Assembly: GCA_002482925.1 (NCBI GenBank)
Contig: DLGX01000003.1
Span: forward strand, 1-20,583
From: Candidatus Saccharibacteria bacterium UBA7683
GTDB taxonomy: Bacteria; Patescibacteriota; Saccharimonadia; Saccharimonadales; UBA7683
DNA length: 20,583 nucleotides
Direction: 5' to 3'
Shown here: positions 14,987 through 20,583 of the stretch, piece after piece
How the letters are laid out: each line of letters begins with the position of its first letter
Numbering within the stretch: position 1 is the stretch's first letter
Notes under the pieces: model-generated
The model's input: the letters and a program-made list of their open reading frames with translations, nothing else
Database searches by the model: none
Told to the model about the DNA's origin: nothing
Translations under genes and position numbers: made by a program

Positions 14987-16011
14987 ACGGTTTTAATATC
15001 TACACCTTTTAACTTTGCTTTAATGTAATCCACAGTCATCAATTTTTCAATTGTTCCAACAACATCTAACTGCTGGGTATTTTCCGAAGTATACTCCGAA
15101 ACTTGGTCTATCTTTTGATCACCATCAACAAGATATTTGTCATAGTTTAAATCTCGATTATCCGCGGGAACTTGAAAATATTCACCGTGATCAAAGCTTT
15201 TCGCTTGTTCCTCACGAGTTAGAAGTGTTTCGTGTGATTTTTCGCCGTGGCGAGTGCCAATTGTGACAATCTCGGAATCACTCTTAAAGAGTTCTTTCAG
15301 TGCGCTGGCAAGTACCTTTACGGTGCTGGCAGCAGCTTTTTGTACAAATAAATCTCCTTGCTGCGCATGCTTAAATGCGAACAAGACAAGATCTACTGCT
15401 TCATCAAGATTCATAAGGTACCGTGTCATTGCAGGGTCGGTAACTGTAATTGGTTCGTTGTTTAACATTTGTTCAACAAACACTGGAATTACTGAACCAC
15501 GAGAGGCCATAACATTCCCGTATCTTGTGCAACAAATTGTTGTATCTTTTGGATCTACGTTTCTTGATTTTGCCACAATCACTTTTTCCATCATGGCTTT
15601 CGATGTACCCATGGCATTTATTGGGTAAGCTGCTTTATCGGTCGAAAGACACACGACTTTTTTTACGCCAGCATCTATTGCGGCAGTAAGAACGTTATCA
15701 GTACCAATAATGTTTGTTCGCACTGCTTCCATTGGAAAGAATTCGCAAGAGGGCACTTGTTTTAGTGCAGCAGCATGAAAAATATAATCAACACCCTTAA
15801 CGGCATCGCGGATACTTTCAAGATTTCTAACATCGCCTATATAAAACTTAACTTTGTCGCTCTTGAGTTTTTTGCGCATGTCATCTTGCTTTTTTTCATC
15901 ACGAGAAAAGATTCGAATTTCCGCAATATCAGTATCTAAAAACCTACTCAGAACGGCGTTGCCAAATGAGCCTGTGCCACCAGTAATTAACAAAACTTTA
16001 TCTTTAAACAT
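14983..16011 (-). CDS. capE: CapE/FnlA-like UDP-GlcNAc 4,6-dehydratase (inverting)
   Basis: A 342-residue SDR that converts UDP-GlcNAc to the 4-keto-6-deoxy-hexose intermediate with C5 inversion, the first step to UDP-L-FucNAc. It has the cofactor loop GGTGSFG (11-17), HAAALKQVP (79-87), STDKA (123-127) and the active-site variant MGTSK (134-138). In that variant Met takes the place of the Tyr of YxxxK, which is characteristic of the CapE/FlaA1 group, so it is not a defect. RYGNV (163-167) and RHGEKSHE (254-261) are further family signatures. A good SD, GAGGG, lies 4 nt before the ATG, unlike the apparently leaderless genes nearby. Stop and CapF start overlap as ATGA. It heads the reverse run of five genes. 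PseB-type dehydratases are relatives, but the CapF partner favours CapE. Confidence 0.94.
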   Translation of the reverse strand: MFKDKVLLITGGTGSFGNAVLSRFLDTDIAEIRIFSRDEKKQDDMRKKLKSDKVKFYIGDVRNLESIRDAVKGVDYIFHAAALKQVPSCEFFPMEAVRTNIIGTDNVLTAAIDAGVKKVVCLSTDKAAYPINAMGTSKAMMEKVIVAKSRNVDPKDTTICCTRYGNVMASRGSVIPVFVEQMLNNEPITVTDPAMTRYLMNLDEAVDLVLFAFKHAQQGDLFVQKAAASTVKVLASALKELFKSDSEIVTIGTRHGEKSHETLLTREEQAKSFDHGEYFQVPADNRDLNYDKYLVDGDQKIDQVSEYTSENTQQLDVVGTIEKLMTVDYIKAKLKGVDIKTV

Positions 16012-16044
16012 GTTTCCCTCTGCTTAGAACTTTTTACTACATAC

Positions 16045-16104
16045 ATGGTATCAACATTAAAGCCTGACACCAAGTTACAGGCGCAACCTGTTACAATAAT
16101 GATA
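16045..16104. promoter_or_regulatory. Divergent control region between capE and the GT2 gene
   Basis: On + there is an extended -10, TGT-TACAAT (16089-16097), 7 nt before the ATG at 16105. It is abutted upstream by the dyad ACAGG-CGCAA-CCTGT (16077-16091), within a repeated GTTACA (16074-16079 and 16090-16095). On - a weak pair, TTGGTG (16073 to 16068) and TACCAT (16050 to 16045) with a 17-bp spacer, could serve capE, whose SD lies downstream. The GT2 -10 is fairly convincing. The dyad as an operator and the capE promoter are tentative. Confidence 0.4.
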
Positions 16105-16791
16105 ATGAAAAATAACGACACCGCAGTAATAATCCCTGTTTACAACGAAGGCCAAGTAATCAAAAAAGTAGTTGAAAACGTTTTGAAAACGTTTCCTATT
16201 GTTGTTTGTGTAATAGATGGTGGCACCGATAACTCATATTCAGAAGTTGCAAAAACCAGTGCACAAGTAGTGGAACACCCCATTAATATGGGTCAAGGCG
16301 CTGCGCTTCAAACAGGGATTGAACAGGCACTTAAAAACCCTAAGATCAATTATTTTATTACCTTTGATGCGGATGGACAGCACAGTATTAAAGACGCCGA
16401 AAAAATGCTAAAAGAAATAAAAAAAGAAAAATTAGACGTTGTGCTTGGCTCAAGATTTCTTGGCAAGGTAGAAAACATGACAATTGCTAAACGAATCATA
16501 CTCAAAATGGCTATAGGATTTACCAACGTTTTCAGCAAAGTTCATTTAACCGACACTCACAACGGCCTCAGGGTTTTTACAAGAAATTTTGCACAAAAAC
16601 TGAATATTGCCGCACCAGACATGGTTCATGCTTCAGAAATAATCGACAAGCTTGGTAAAGGCGATTGGAACTACAAAGAAGTTCCTATAACCATTACGTA
16701 TACTGATTACTCAAAAGCCAAAGGCCAGTCGATTACTAATAGTATAAATATAGTGGTAGACCTATTTTTGACGAAAGGAAGCAGAAAATGA
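16105..16791 (+). CDS. GT2-family glycosyltransferase (polyprenyl-phosphate sugar synthase-like)
   Basis: A 228-residue GT-A enzyme of the DPM1/GtrB/ArnC type. It has PVYNEG (11-16), the nucleotide-binding region VIDGGTDNS (37-44; the usual DDGS is IDGG here), NMGQGAALQTGI (61-72), the metal-binding DADGQH (88-93), GSRF (115-118) and TDTHNGLRVF (149-158). Such enzymes move mannose, glucose or similar from a nucleotide sugar to polyprenyl phosphate. Unlike GtrB it has no C-terminal membrane helices; the adjoining DUF2304 gene probably supplies the membrane part. The frame is open from an ATG at 16045, but I prefer 16105. The family fold begins right after it and an extended -10 box ends 7 nt before it, which suggests a leaderless message. 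Stop and the next start overlap as ATGA. Confidence 0.88.
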   Translation: MKNNDTAVIIPVYNEGQVIKKVVENVLKTFPIVVCVIDGGTDNSYSEVAKTSAQVVEHPINMGQGAALQTGIEQALKNPKINYFITFDADGQHSIKDAEKMLKEIKKEKLDVVLGSRFLGKVENMTIAKRIILKMAIGFTNVFSKVHLTDTHNGLRVFTRNFAQKLNIAAPDMVHASEIIDKLGKGDWNYKEVPITITYTDYSKAKGQSITNSINIVVDLFLTKGSRK

Positions 16792-17129
16792 TCGTTAAAG
16801 TACTTCTTATAGCCGCAATTACGTTGTTATTTATAAGTTTTATAAATAATCACAGTACTGCAAAAATACGCGCAAGTAAAAAAATTGCCATCGGTTTGCT
16901 GTCCATTTTTGCTGTAGTAACTGTATTGCTTCCTTCTGCCACTAACTATATTGCACACTGCTTGGGCGTGGGGCGCGGCGCAGACCTGTTACTGTATGCT
17001 GTAACAGTTTCTTTCTTTGCTTTCGTGTTAAACCAATACCTTCGAAGCAAGCAAGACGAACAACGCCTTGTAAAACTTGCCCGAAAAGTAGCACTGCTCG
17101 AAGCTGACTTACGAAGTAAGAAAAAGTAA
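16788..17129 (+). CDS. DUF2304 membrane protein, partner of the GT2 enzyme
   Basis: A 113-residue protein with three hydrophobic helices (about 3-19, 33-49, 64-83), the diagnostic DUF2304 block LGVGRGADLLLY (59-70) and a charged, coiled-coil-like cytoplasmic tail (86-112). DUF2304 genes commonly sit directly beside GT2 genes in bacteria and archaea, as here with an ATGA overlap, but no biochemical function is established that I know of. Because the GT2 protein lacks its own membrane helices, the simplest reading is that this protein docks the enzyme on the membrane near its lipid substrate (inference). It ends in TAA immediately next to the stop of the opposing gene, with no room for a terminator. 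Confidence 0.87.
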   Translation: MIVKVLLIAAITLLFISFINNHSTAKIRASKKIAIGLLSIFAVVTVLLPSATNYIAHCLGVGRGADLLLYAVTVSFFAFVLNQYLRSKQDEQRLVKLARKVALLEADLRSKKK

Positions 17130-18860
17130 CTAGTTAACAGTAACCTGTAGCCAAGCGGCTGGTCCGATTGACCACTTATTCCAGGGCGCACCTTCAGCAA
17201 CAACTTCAAAGTACTCTTTGTATACTCCTGTAGGCATGTTGCTTGGTGCGGTGATTGTAAATGCAAACTCGGCCATTTGTCCTGGCCTCACAACGTGCTG
17301 ATTTGGCGCTAGAGTTACTCCATCAGATAGTAGAACTTTGTAAAACTTAAGAGCGGGTCGGCTACCGGTAAACCAACTTGCTCTATTAATCGGCCACGTG
17401 GTGGCAAGGTGGATAGGGGTTTTCCCAGGAAATACGGATTCATCGTCATACCATGGTTCATTGCCTGTGTTTGTATAGCGGATAAATGTATACGTGCTAC
17501 TGCCACGATTTAAGGTCGGGTAACCAGCTTGTGAGTGGAAGCCTGCTTTATAATTAGGGTGATTTACGCCTATGTCGATGTATGCCCATGTTCCCATATC
17601 CCAGTTGCTAGCGCCTTCTAGGACAGGTTGGAAGTATTCTCGGTAGACACCTCCTTGTATGCTCGGATCAACATTAATAGTAAACTCAAATCTTGCAATT
17701 TGCCCAGGATATGCAGTGTGCTGATCTGCAGCCTTAGTTACGCCATCGCTTTCATATACTGCAGAGAAGAATCCAGTTGGTCTACTGGGCGACGCCCAAT
17801 TATTAGCCCTAAACATAGAGCCACGATTTATGGGGCTTGAATTCGCCATTCTAACAGGGTGGTATCCTGGGAATGTAGTAAGGTCATCTTTCCAAAAAGC
17901 GGAACCAGTATTTTTAAACTGAAAGAATACAGAAATTGCTTGCCCTGTATCAATTACTGGGTAAGAGCTCTGGGAATGGTACGATGCTCTAAAGCTTGGA
18001 GCATTCGGGTTACCAAACCAATCGCTGTACATACGCCAGAAGTTCCTGTTTCCGTATGCTGAACACCTGTCTCCCGTGCCATACATATTATTAAGCGCTG
18101 CTTGGTTGGGCTGATAAGGCGTGTAGATATATAGTCCAGCAGTGGCATCATTTTCAATATAAACATTTCCGCCACCGCATCCGGTACTTTCAACGTTCCA
18201 GAGAACAGAGTTGTTTTGCCTCGCTTTATAGCGGTATCCAGAATTTGGGTTGGCCCTATAGACTTTATATATTCTTGCCGCTCGATATACCTGATTGAAG
18301 AACCCAGCATATTGGCTGTCGCAAGGTGCGGTGTCTGGACAAGCGTAACCAGTTGCTTTTTGATACTGGTTTGGTAGTGGCCATTCATCTGTTACAAATC
18401 CTTGTTCTTTCTGAAGCAATACAAGCAATACTTTGCTTCCTATGCCACAAGCTGAAGAAACATCTTTAATTATCTGTGCAGCAGATCGAAGCCCACCGTT
18501 AATTGCTCCGCAGTAACCGTCGGCACTGTACCCTGGGGTTGTCATTGAGTAATCTTTGAGACAAGTAAAAGGAGTGGAGTAGCCTTTACTAGCTGCGTAC
18601 TGTGCTCTGGTTCCACCTCCGAGTTCTGAAGGTTTTGTGCCCCAAGTATCACACACTGGAACCTTACTATTGAGAAAGGCCTGAATTTGATCTGCACTCA
18701 TGTCGTTGTTACTGTAAAACAAGCCGTCGTCAATAATATTGCCAGCTCGCCAGTCGCTTGCACTAACAGCTTGTGTAGGTTTTGGAGTTAGCATTATAAA
18801 TGCACCAACGATTAGCGTCAGTAGAAGAGGTAAGTAGCTAGCCTTAAAATATACTCGCAT
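17130..18860 (-). CDS. Secreted protein: Cys-rich muramidase-like N-domain plus two FW/NBR1-like repeats
   Basis: About 576 residues, exported. The frame opens at 18866, but the ATG two codons later (18860) has the better SD (AAGG, 6 nt upstream). A signal peptide covers about 1-31, with likely cleavage after TQA. The N-terminal domain (about 38-283) has eight cysteines and conserved blocks such as LLVLLQKEQGFVTD, YACPD, AGFFNQVYRAA and YTPYQPN. The LLxLLQKEQG helix recalls the catalytic Glu region of lysozyme-like folds, so wall hydrolysis or binding is possible but unproven. Two homologous Cys-free repeats follow (about 290-432 and 436-576). Each has NTGxxxW, a PGxxP block, SPINR/WPINR, a GVT..A..Q loop, PGQ.A.FEF/FAF and a GVY(R/K)EYF signature, the pattern of FW (NBR1-type) beta-sandwich domains. 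The gene follows the signal-anchored protein gene by a few bases. Confidence 0.8.
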   Translation of the reverse strand: MRVYFKASYLPLLLTLIVGAFIMLTPKPTQAVSASDWRAGNIIDDGLFYSNNDMSADQIQAFLNSKVPVCDTWGTKPSELGGGTRAQYAASKGYSTPFTCLKDYSMTTPGYSADGYCGAINGGLRSAAQIIKDVSSACGIGSKVLLVLLQKEQGFVTDEWPLPNQYQKATGYACPDTAPCDSQYAGFFNQVYRAARIYKVYRANPNSGYRYKARQNNSVLWNVESTGCGGGNVYIENDATAGLYIYTPYQPNQAALNNMYGTGDRCSAYGNRNFWRMYSDWFGNPNAPSFRASYHSQSSYPVIDTGQAISVFFQFKNTGSAFWKDDLTTFPGYHPVRMANSSPINRGSMFRANNWASPSRPTGFFSAVYESDGVTKAADQHTAYPGQIARFEFTINVDPSIQGGVYREYFQPVLEGASNWDMGTWAYIDIGVNHPNYKAGFHSQAGYPTLNRGSSTYTFIRYTNTGNEPWYDDESVFPGKTPIHLATTWPINRASWFTGSRPALKFYKVLLSDGVTLAPNQHVVRPGQMAEFAFTITAPSNMPTGVYKEYFEVVAEGAPWNKWSIGPAAWLQVTVN

Positions 18861-18868
18861 GATCATCC

Positions 18869-19414
18869 TTAATTTATTGTAACCTTTTGTTCTGCCGTAG
18901 CTTTAGTGTTCTGTTGATAAAATGTAACCGAAAGATTCCATTCACCGATCTTGTCGAATTCTACCTCAGCAATTTTTATACTGCAGTCTGACGTTGCGCT
19001 TGCTTCCTTTACAACTGGTCTGCTGTCTGTGGCAGTAAAACTAAAAACACAGGTTCCTGCTTGGGTAGAACCAGAAATTTGGGCGCTTGCGTTCACAAAG
19101 CCACTTTCTTGACTGAGCTTGATTCCAGTAACTGCCAGAGCAGTACTAACAGGGATGTCTTCTGAATTGGAAGTACTTTCGGTGCCTGAAGCAGAGCTGG
19201 ATTTGGTTGAAGATTCATTTGAGCTAAGTTCTTTAGACGAATTTATTGTTGGATCAGTTGCATTTCCATCTACAACAGCTGGTGAAGTATCTCTAATCGC
19301 AAACCAGTACACAGATACTGCTGCTAGCAGTGCAATAACTAGACCGATCAACAGTAATATAGGTTTTTTTGATCGTTCCTTTGTGCTCTTGCCTAATTCG
19401 AATTTTTTTGTCAT
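18869..19414 (-). CDS. Signal-anchored protein with Ser-rich stalk and small beta domain
   Basis: A 181-residue protein without a recognised family. A positively charged N-terminus (1-17) precedes one membrane helix (about 18-40), so the C-terminus is predicted outside. A low-complexity Ser/Thr/Glu stalk (about 56-86) leads to a C-terminal region (about 90-181) with alternating hydrophobic residues and two cysteines (C122, C144) that could form one disulfide. It looks like a small Ig-like or beta-sandwich domain, ending EWNLSVTFYQQ and KVTIN. The secreted repeat protein starts 8 bp after its stop, so they are almost certainly co-transcribed and may act together at the cell surface. The start is preceded by a -10-like TATAAA and only a weak AGG, giving a very short leader. 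Function unknown. Confidence 0.72.
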   Translation of the reverse strand: MTKKFELGKSTKERSKKPILLLIGLVIALLAAVSVYWFAIRDTSPAVVDGNATDPTINSSKELSSNESSTKSSSASGTESTSNSEDIPVSTALAVTGIKLSQESGFVNASAQISGSTQAGTCVFSFTATDSRPVVKEASATSDCSIKIAEVEFDKIGEWNLSVTFYQQNTKATAEQKVTIN

Positions 19415-19429
19415 CTTTATTTTTACCTA

Positions 19430-19443
19430 TTTATAGCTATAAT
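19430..19443. promoter_or_regulatory. Symmetric bidirectional promoter on a 12-bp palindrome
   Basis: TTATAGCTATAA (19431-19442) is a perfect palindrome. On + it yields the -10 TATAAT (19438-19443) for manC. On - it yields TATAAA (19435 to 19430) for the anchored-protein gene, with a predicted transcript start about 9 nt before that ATG. The sequence symmetry is seen; dual use is inferred from the divergent genes. Confidence 0.5.
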
Positions 19444-19470
19444 GTAGCATGTACATAAGCAATTTACAAG

Positions 19471-19495
19471 AGGTGGAGAAAGGGTGTAACAGAGA
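19471..19495 (+). promoter_or_regulatory. manC leader with SD followed by a start-stop GTG-TAA
   Basis: A strong SD-like AGGTGGAG (19471-19478) lies 17 nt before the manC GTG (19496), which is too far for normal use. It is well placed (5 nt) for a GTG at 19484 that is immediately followed by TAA. The manC GTG is in the same frame, 12 nt downstream of that GTG. An AAAGGG (19479-19484), 11 nt from GTG 19496, is the alternative SD. Translation may therefore involve a minimal start-stop element, or simply a loosely spaced SD. Confidence 0.35.
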
Positions 19496-20536
19496 GTGAT
19501 TGTTGTAATAAACGCAGGAGGGTCAGGTACTCGGCTATGGCCGCTTTCTACTCCGGAGTATCCTAAACATCTGTTAAACCTTACGGGAGACGAGTCGCTT
19601 CTTCAAAAGGCATATCAACGTGCCAAGAAGCTCTCAGACCATATTTATATTGTTACCGAAGTGAGTCACGTTGCTCATGTGAAAGAACAGTTGCCTGAGC
19701 TTTCTGAGGATGCCTTTATTACAGAGCCTGGAAGACGAGGTACTGCGGGTTGTATTATTGCGGGCATTCATCATATTCAATCTCGCCATCCGCACGACGA
19801 ACCTATCGCATTTCTTCATGCTGATCACGTTATCCGCGATGTTGAAGGGTTTACCTATTCATTCGAATTAGCCGGAGAGGCCTCTAAAGAACACAATAAA
19901 GTTACGCTTATTGGTATAGAGCCAATCAGCCCTTCATCAGCATTTGGCTATATTCAAAAAGATCAACAAATTAATGACAACGGACTACTCTACAGCGTAA
20001 AGGGCTTTACCGAAAAGCCTAATTTTGAAATTGCACAGGAATACGTGCGCAGTGGTAGATACCTGTGGAACTGCGGGTATTTTGTAGGCTCAGTTGAAAC
20101 ATTTGAAGAAGCTTTGAAGAAATTTGCTCCCACTTGGCATGGCTACTATCAACAGCTTGTTGCTACAACAGACGAAAAGTCTTATAAAGAAACTTACCTT
20201 TCTTTCGAAAACGATGCAATCGACTATGCCTTAATGGAAAAAGACGAAGAACTACTTGTTGTACCAGCAAATTTCGACTGGATGGATGTTGGTTCATTCA
20301 GTGATGTGCATAAAGCAGTTGTAACAGACGAAAGAGGCAATCATATCAGTTCCAAGAAAGTCGCTATTGAAGACGTAGAAAACTCACTTATTATTAACCA
20401 AGAAGACAGCAAGCAGATTGGAATAATCGGGCTTGATAACGTGGTAGTTATTAATACCAAACACGGGCTACTTATTACCCGAAAAGACCTTGATCAGAAA
20501 GTAAAGAATATCGTAGACAAACTAAAGGAGAAGTAA
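19496..20536 (+). CDS. manC: Mannose-1-phosphate guanylyltransferase
   Basis: Makes GDP-mannose from mannose-1-phosphate and GTP, the precursor for the Gmd/Rmd route elsewhere in the window. 346 residues, the single-domain form without the fused C-terminal isomerase cupin. It has the nucleotidyltransferase signature GGSGTRLWPLS (8-18) with PKHLL (23-27), EPGRRGTAGCI (77-87), FLHADH (106-111), GIEP..P..FGYI (140-153), FTEKP (171-175) and WNCGYFV (191-197). FDWMDVGSF in the C-terminal third is also typical. The start is GTG at 19496. Upstream in the same frame only a GTG-TAA precedes it, and the glycine-rich loop would be cut by any later start. It diverges from the anchored-protein gene and overlaps the next gene by one base (TAATG), so it leads a new forward run. 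Confidence 0.95.
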   Translation: MIVVINAGGSGTRLWPLSTPEYPKHLLNLTGDESLLQKAYQRAKKLSDHIYIVTEVSHVAHVKEQLPELSEDAFITEPGRRGTAGCIIAGIHHIQSRHPHDEPIAFLHADHVIRDVEGFTYSFELAGEASKEHNKVTLIGIEPISPSSAFGYIQKDQQINDNGLLYSVKGFTEKPNFEIAQEYVRSGRYLWNCGYFVGSVETFEEALKKFAPTWHGYYQQLVATTDEKSYKETYLSFENDAIDYALMEKDEELLVVPANFDWMDVGSFSDVHKAVVTDERGNHISSKKVAIEDVENSLIINQEDSKQIGIIGLDNVVVINTKHGLLITRKDLDQKVKNIVDKLKEK

Positions 20537-20583
20537 TGTCAGAAGCATACATTCTTACGGTTCAGAATACGGAGAATCTTTCA
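20536..20583 (+). CDS. Start of an unidentified gene (3' cut by window edge)
   Basis: An ATG overlapping the manC stop in TAATG is preceded by a good SD, AAAGGAG (GGAG at 20527-20530, 5 nt away). Sixteen codons stay open to the window end (MSEAYILTVQNTENLS). That is too short to identify. The coupling to manC makes a sugar-nucleotide or polysaccharide role likely; phosphomannomutase would be the missing precursor enzyme, but nothing here shows it. Confidence 0.6.
   Translation, partial: MSEAYILTVQNTENLS

Noticed and set aside
16045..16104. The 20-codon N-terminal extension of the GT2 gene
   Set aside because: It has no SD, does not belong to the GT2 fold, and contains a convincing extended -10 box directly ahead of the later ATG.
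17121..17142. TAACTAGTTA palindrome between the DUF2304 gene and the secreted-protein gene as a terminator
   Set aside because: It is only a 10-bp AT-rich palindrome without a loop or T-run; it is explained by two abutting stop codons.
18864..18866. First ATG of the secreted repeat protein as start
   Set aside because: The AAGG sequence touches this ATG with no spacer. The ATG two codons later has normal SD spacing and gives the same signal peptide.
1..20583. UGA recoded as glycine, as in some CPR lineages
   Set aside because: Several genes end at TGA exactly where the family ends (capE, GT2, the 4-TM protein), with ATGA or TGATG overlaps to the next start.
1..20583. CRISPR array, tRNA/rRNA, insertion sequence or integrase
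   Set aside because: No regularly spaced repeats, cloverleaf-like sequence, terminal inverted repeats or transposase/recombinase motifs were found on either strand.

Overview
The window is an envelope-polysaccharide locus, most likely from a member of the Candidate Phyla Radiation and best matching Candidatus Saccharibacteria (TM7). That assignment is inferred from the gene content: a GT2 + DUF2304 pair, a cysteine-rich secreted protein with tandem FW/NBR1-like repeats, moderately AT-rich DNA, tightly packed genes, and start codons placed directly behind -10 boxes. TGA is used as a normal stop, so this is not one of the UGA-recoding CPR groups. No rRNA, tRNA, transposase, CRISPR array or gene-free stretch above 300 bases is visible.

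Layout. (1) Bases 2-1711: the 3' part of a GDP-mannose 4,6-dehydratase (+) facing a GDP-4-keto-6-deoxymannose reductase-like SDR (-), the two steps to GDP-D-rhamnose. (2) Bases 1733-10310: a seven-gene (+) run with an ABC exporter (Wzm, Wzt with a C-terminal extension), an FkbM methyltransferase and four GT4 glycosyltransferases. (3) Bases 10307-16011: a (-) run which, in transcription order, is CapE/FnlA, CapF/FnlB, a WbuB-like glycosyltransferase, a small 4-TM DMT/SMR-type protein and a large polytopic membrane protein with GT-C-like character. (4) Bases 16105-17129 (+): a soluble GT2 and a DUF2304 membrane protein. (5) Bases 17130-19414 (-): a secreted two-part wall-type protein and a signal-anchored partner. 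(6) Bases 19496-20583 (+): mannose-1-phosphate guanylyltransferase and the first 16 codons of the next gene.

How the genes fit together (inference from families): ManC makes GDP-mannose, and Gmd plus the reductase turn it into GDP-D-rhamnose. The GT4 enzymes polymerise it on a cytoplasmic lipid carrier, FkbM may methylate the chain, and Wzm/Wzt export it. This recalls the Pseudomonas A-band (common polysaccharide antigen) locus. CapE/CapF begin UDP-L-FucNAc synthesis and the WbuB-like enzyme would transfer that sugar, but the 2-epimerase (CapG/FnlC) is not in the window. GT2 + DUF2304, the 4-TM protein and the GT-C-like protein could form a lipid-phosphate-sugar arm that adds branches outside the membrane.

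The regulatory architecture is unusual. Two divergent gene pairs share overlapping, near-palindromic -10 elements. Several genes appear leaderless, with the -10 box 7-9 nt before the start codon. One bidirectional terminator contains the stop codon of the opposing gene.
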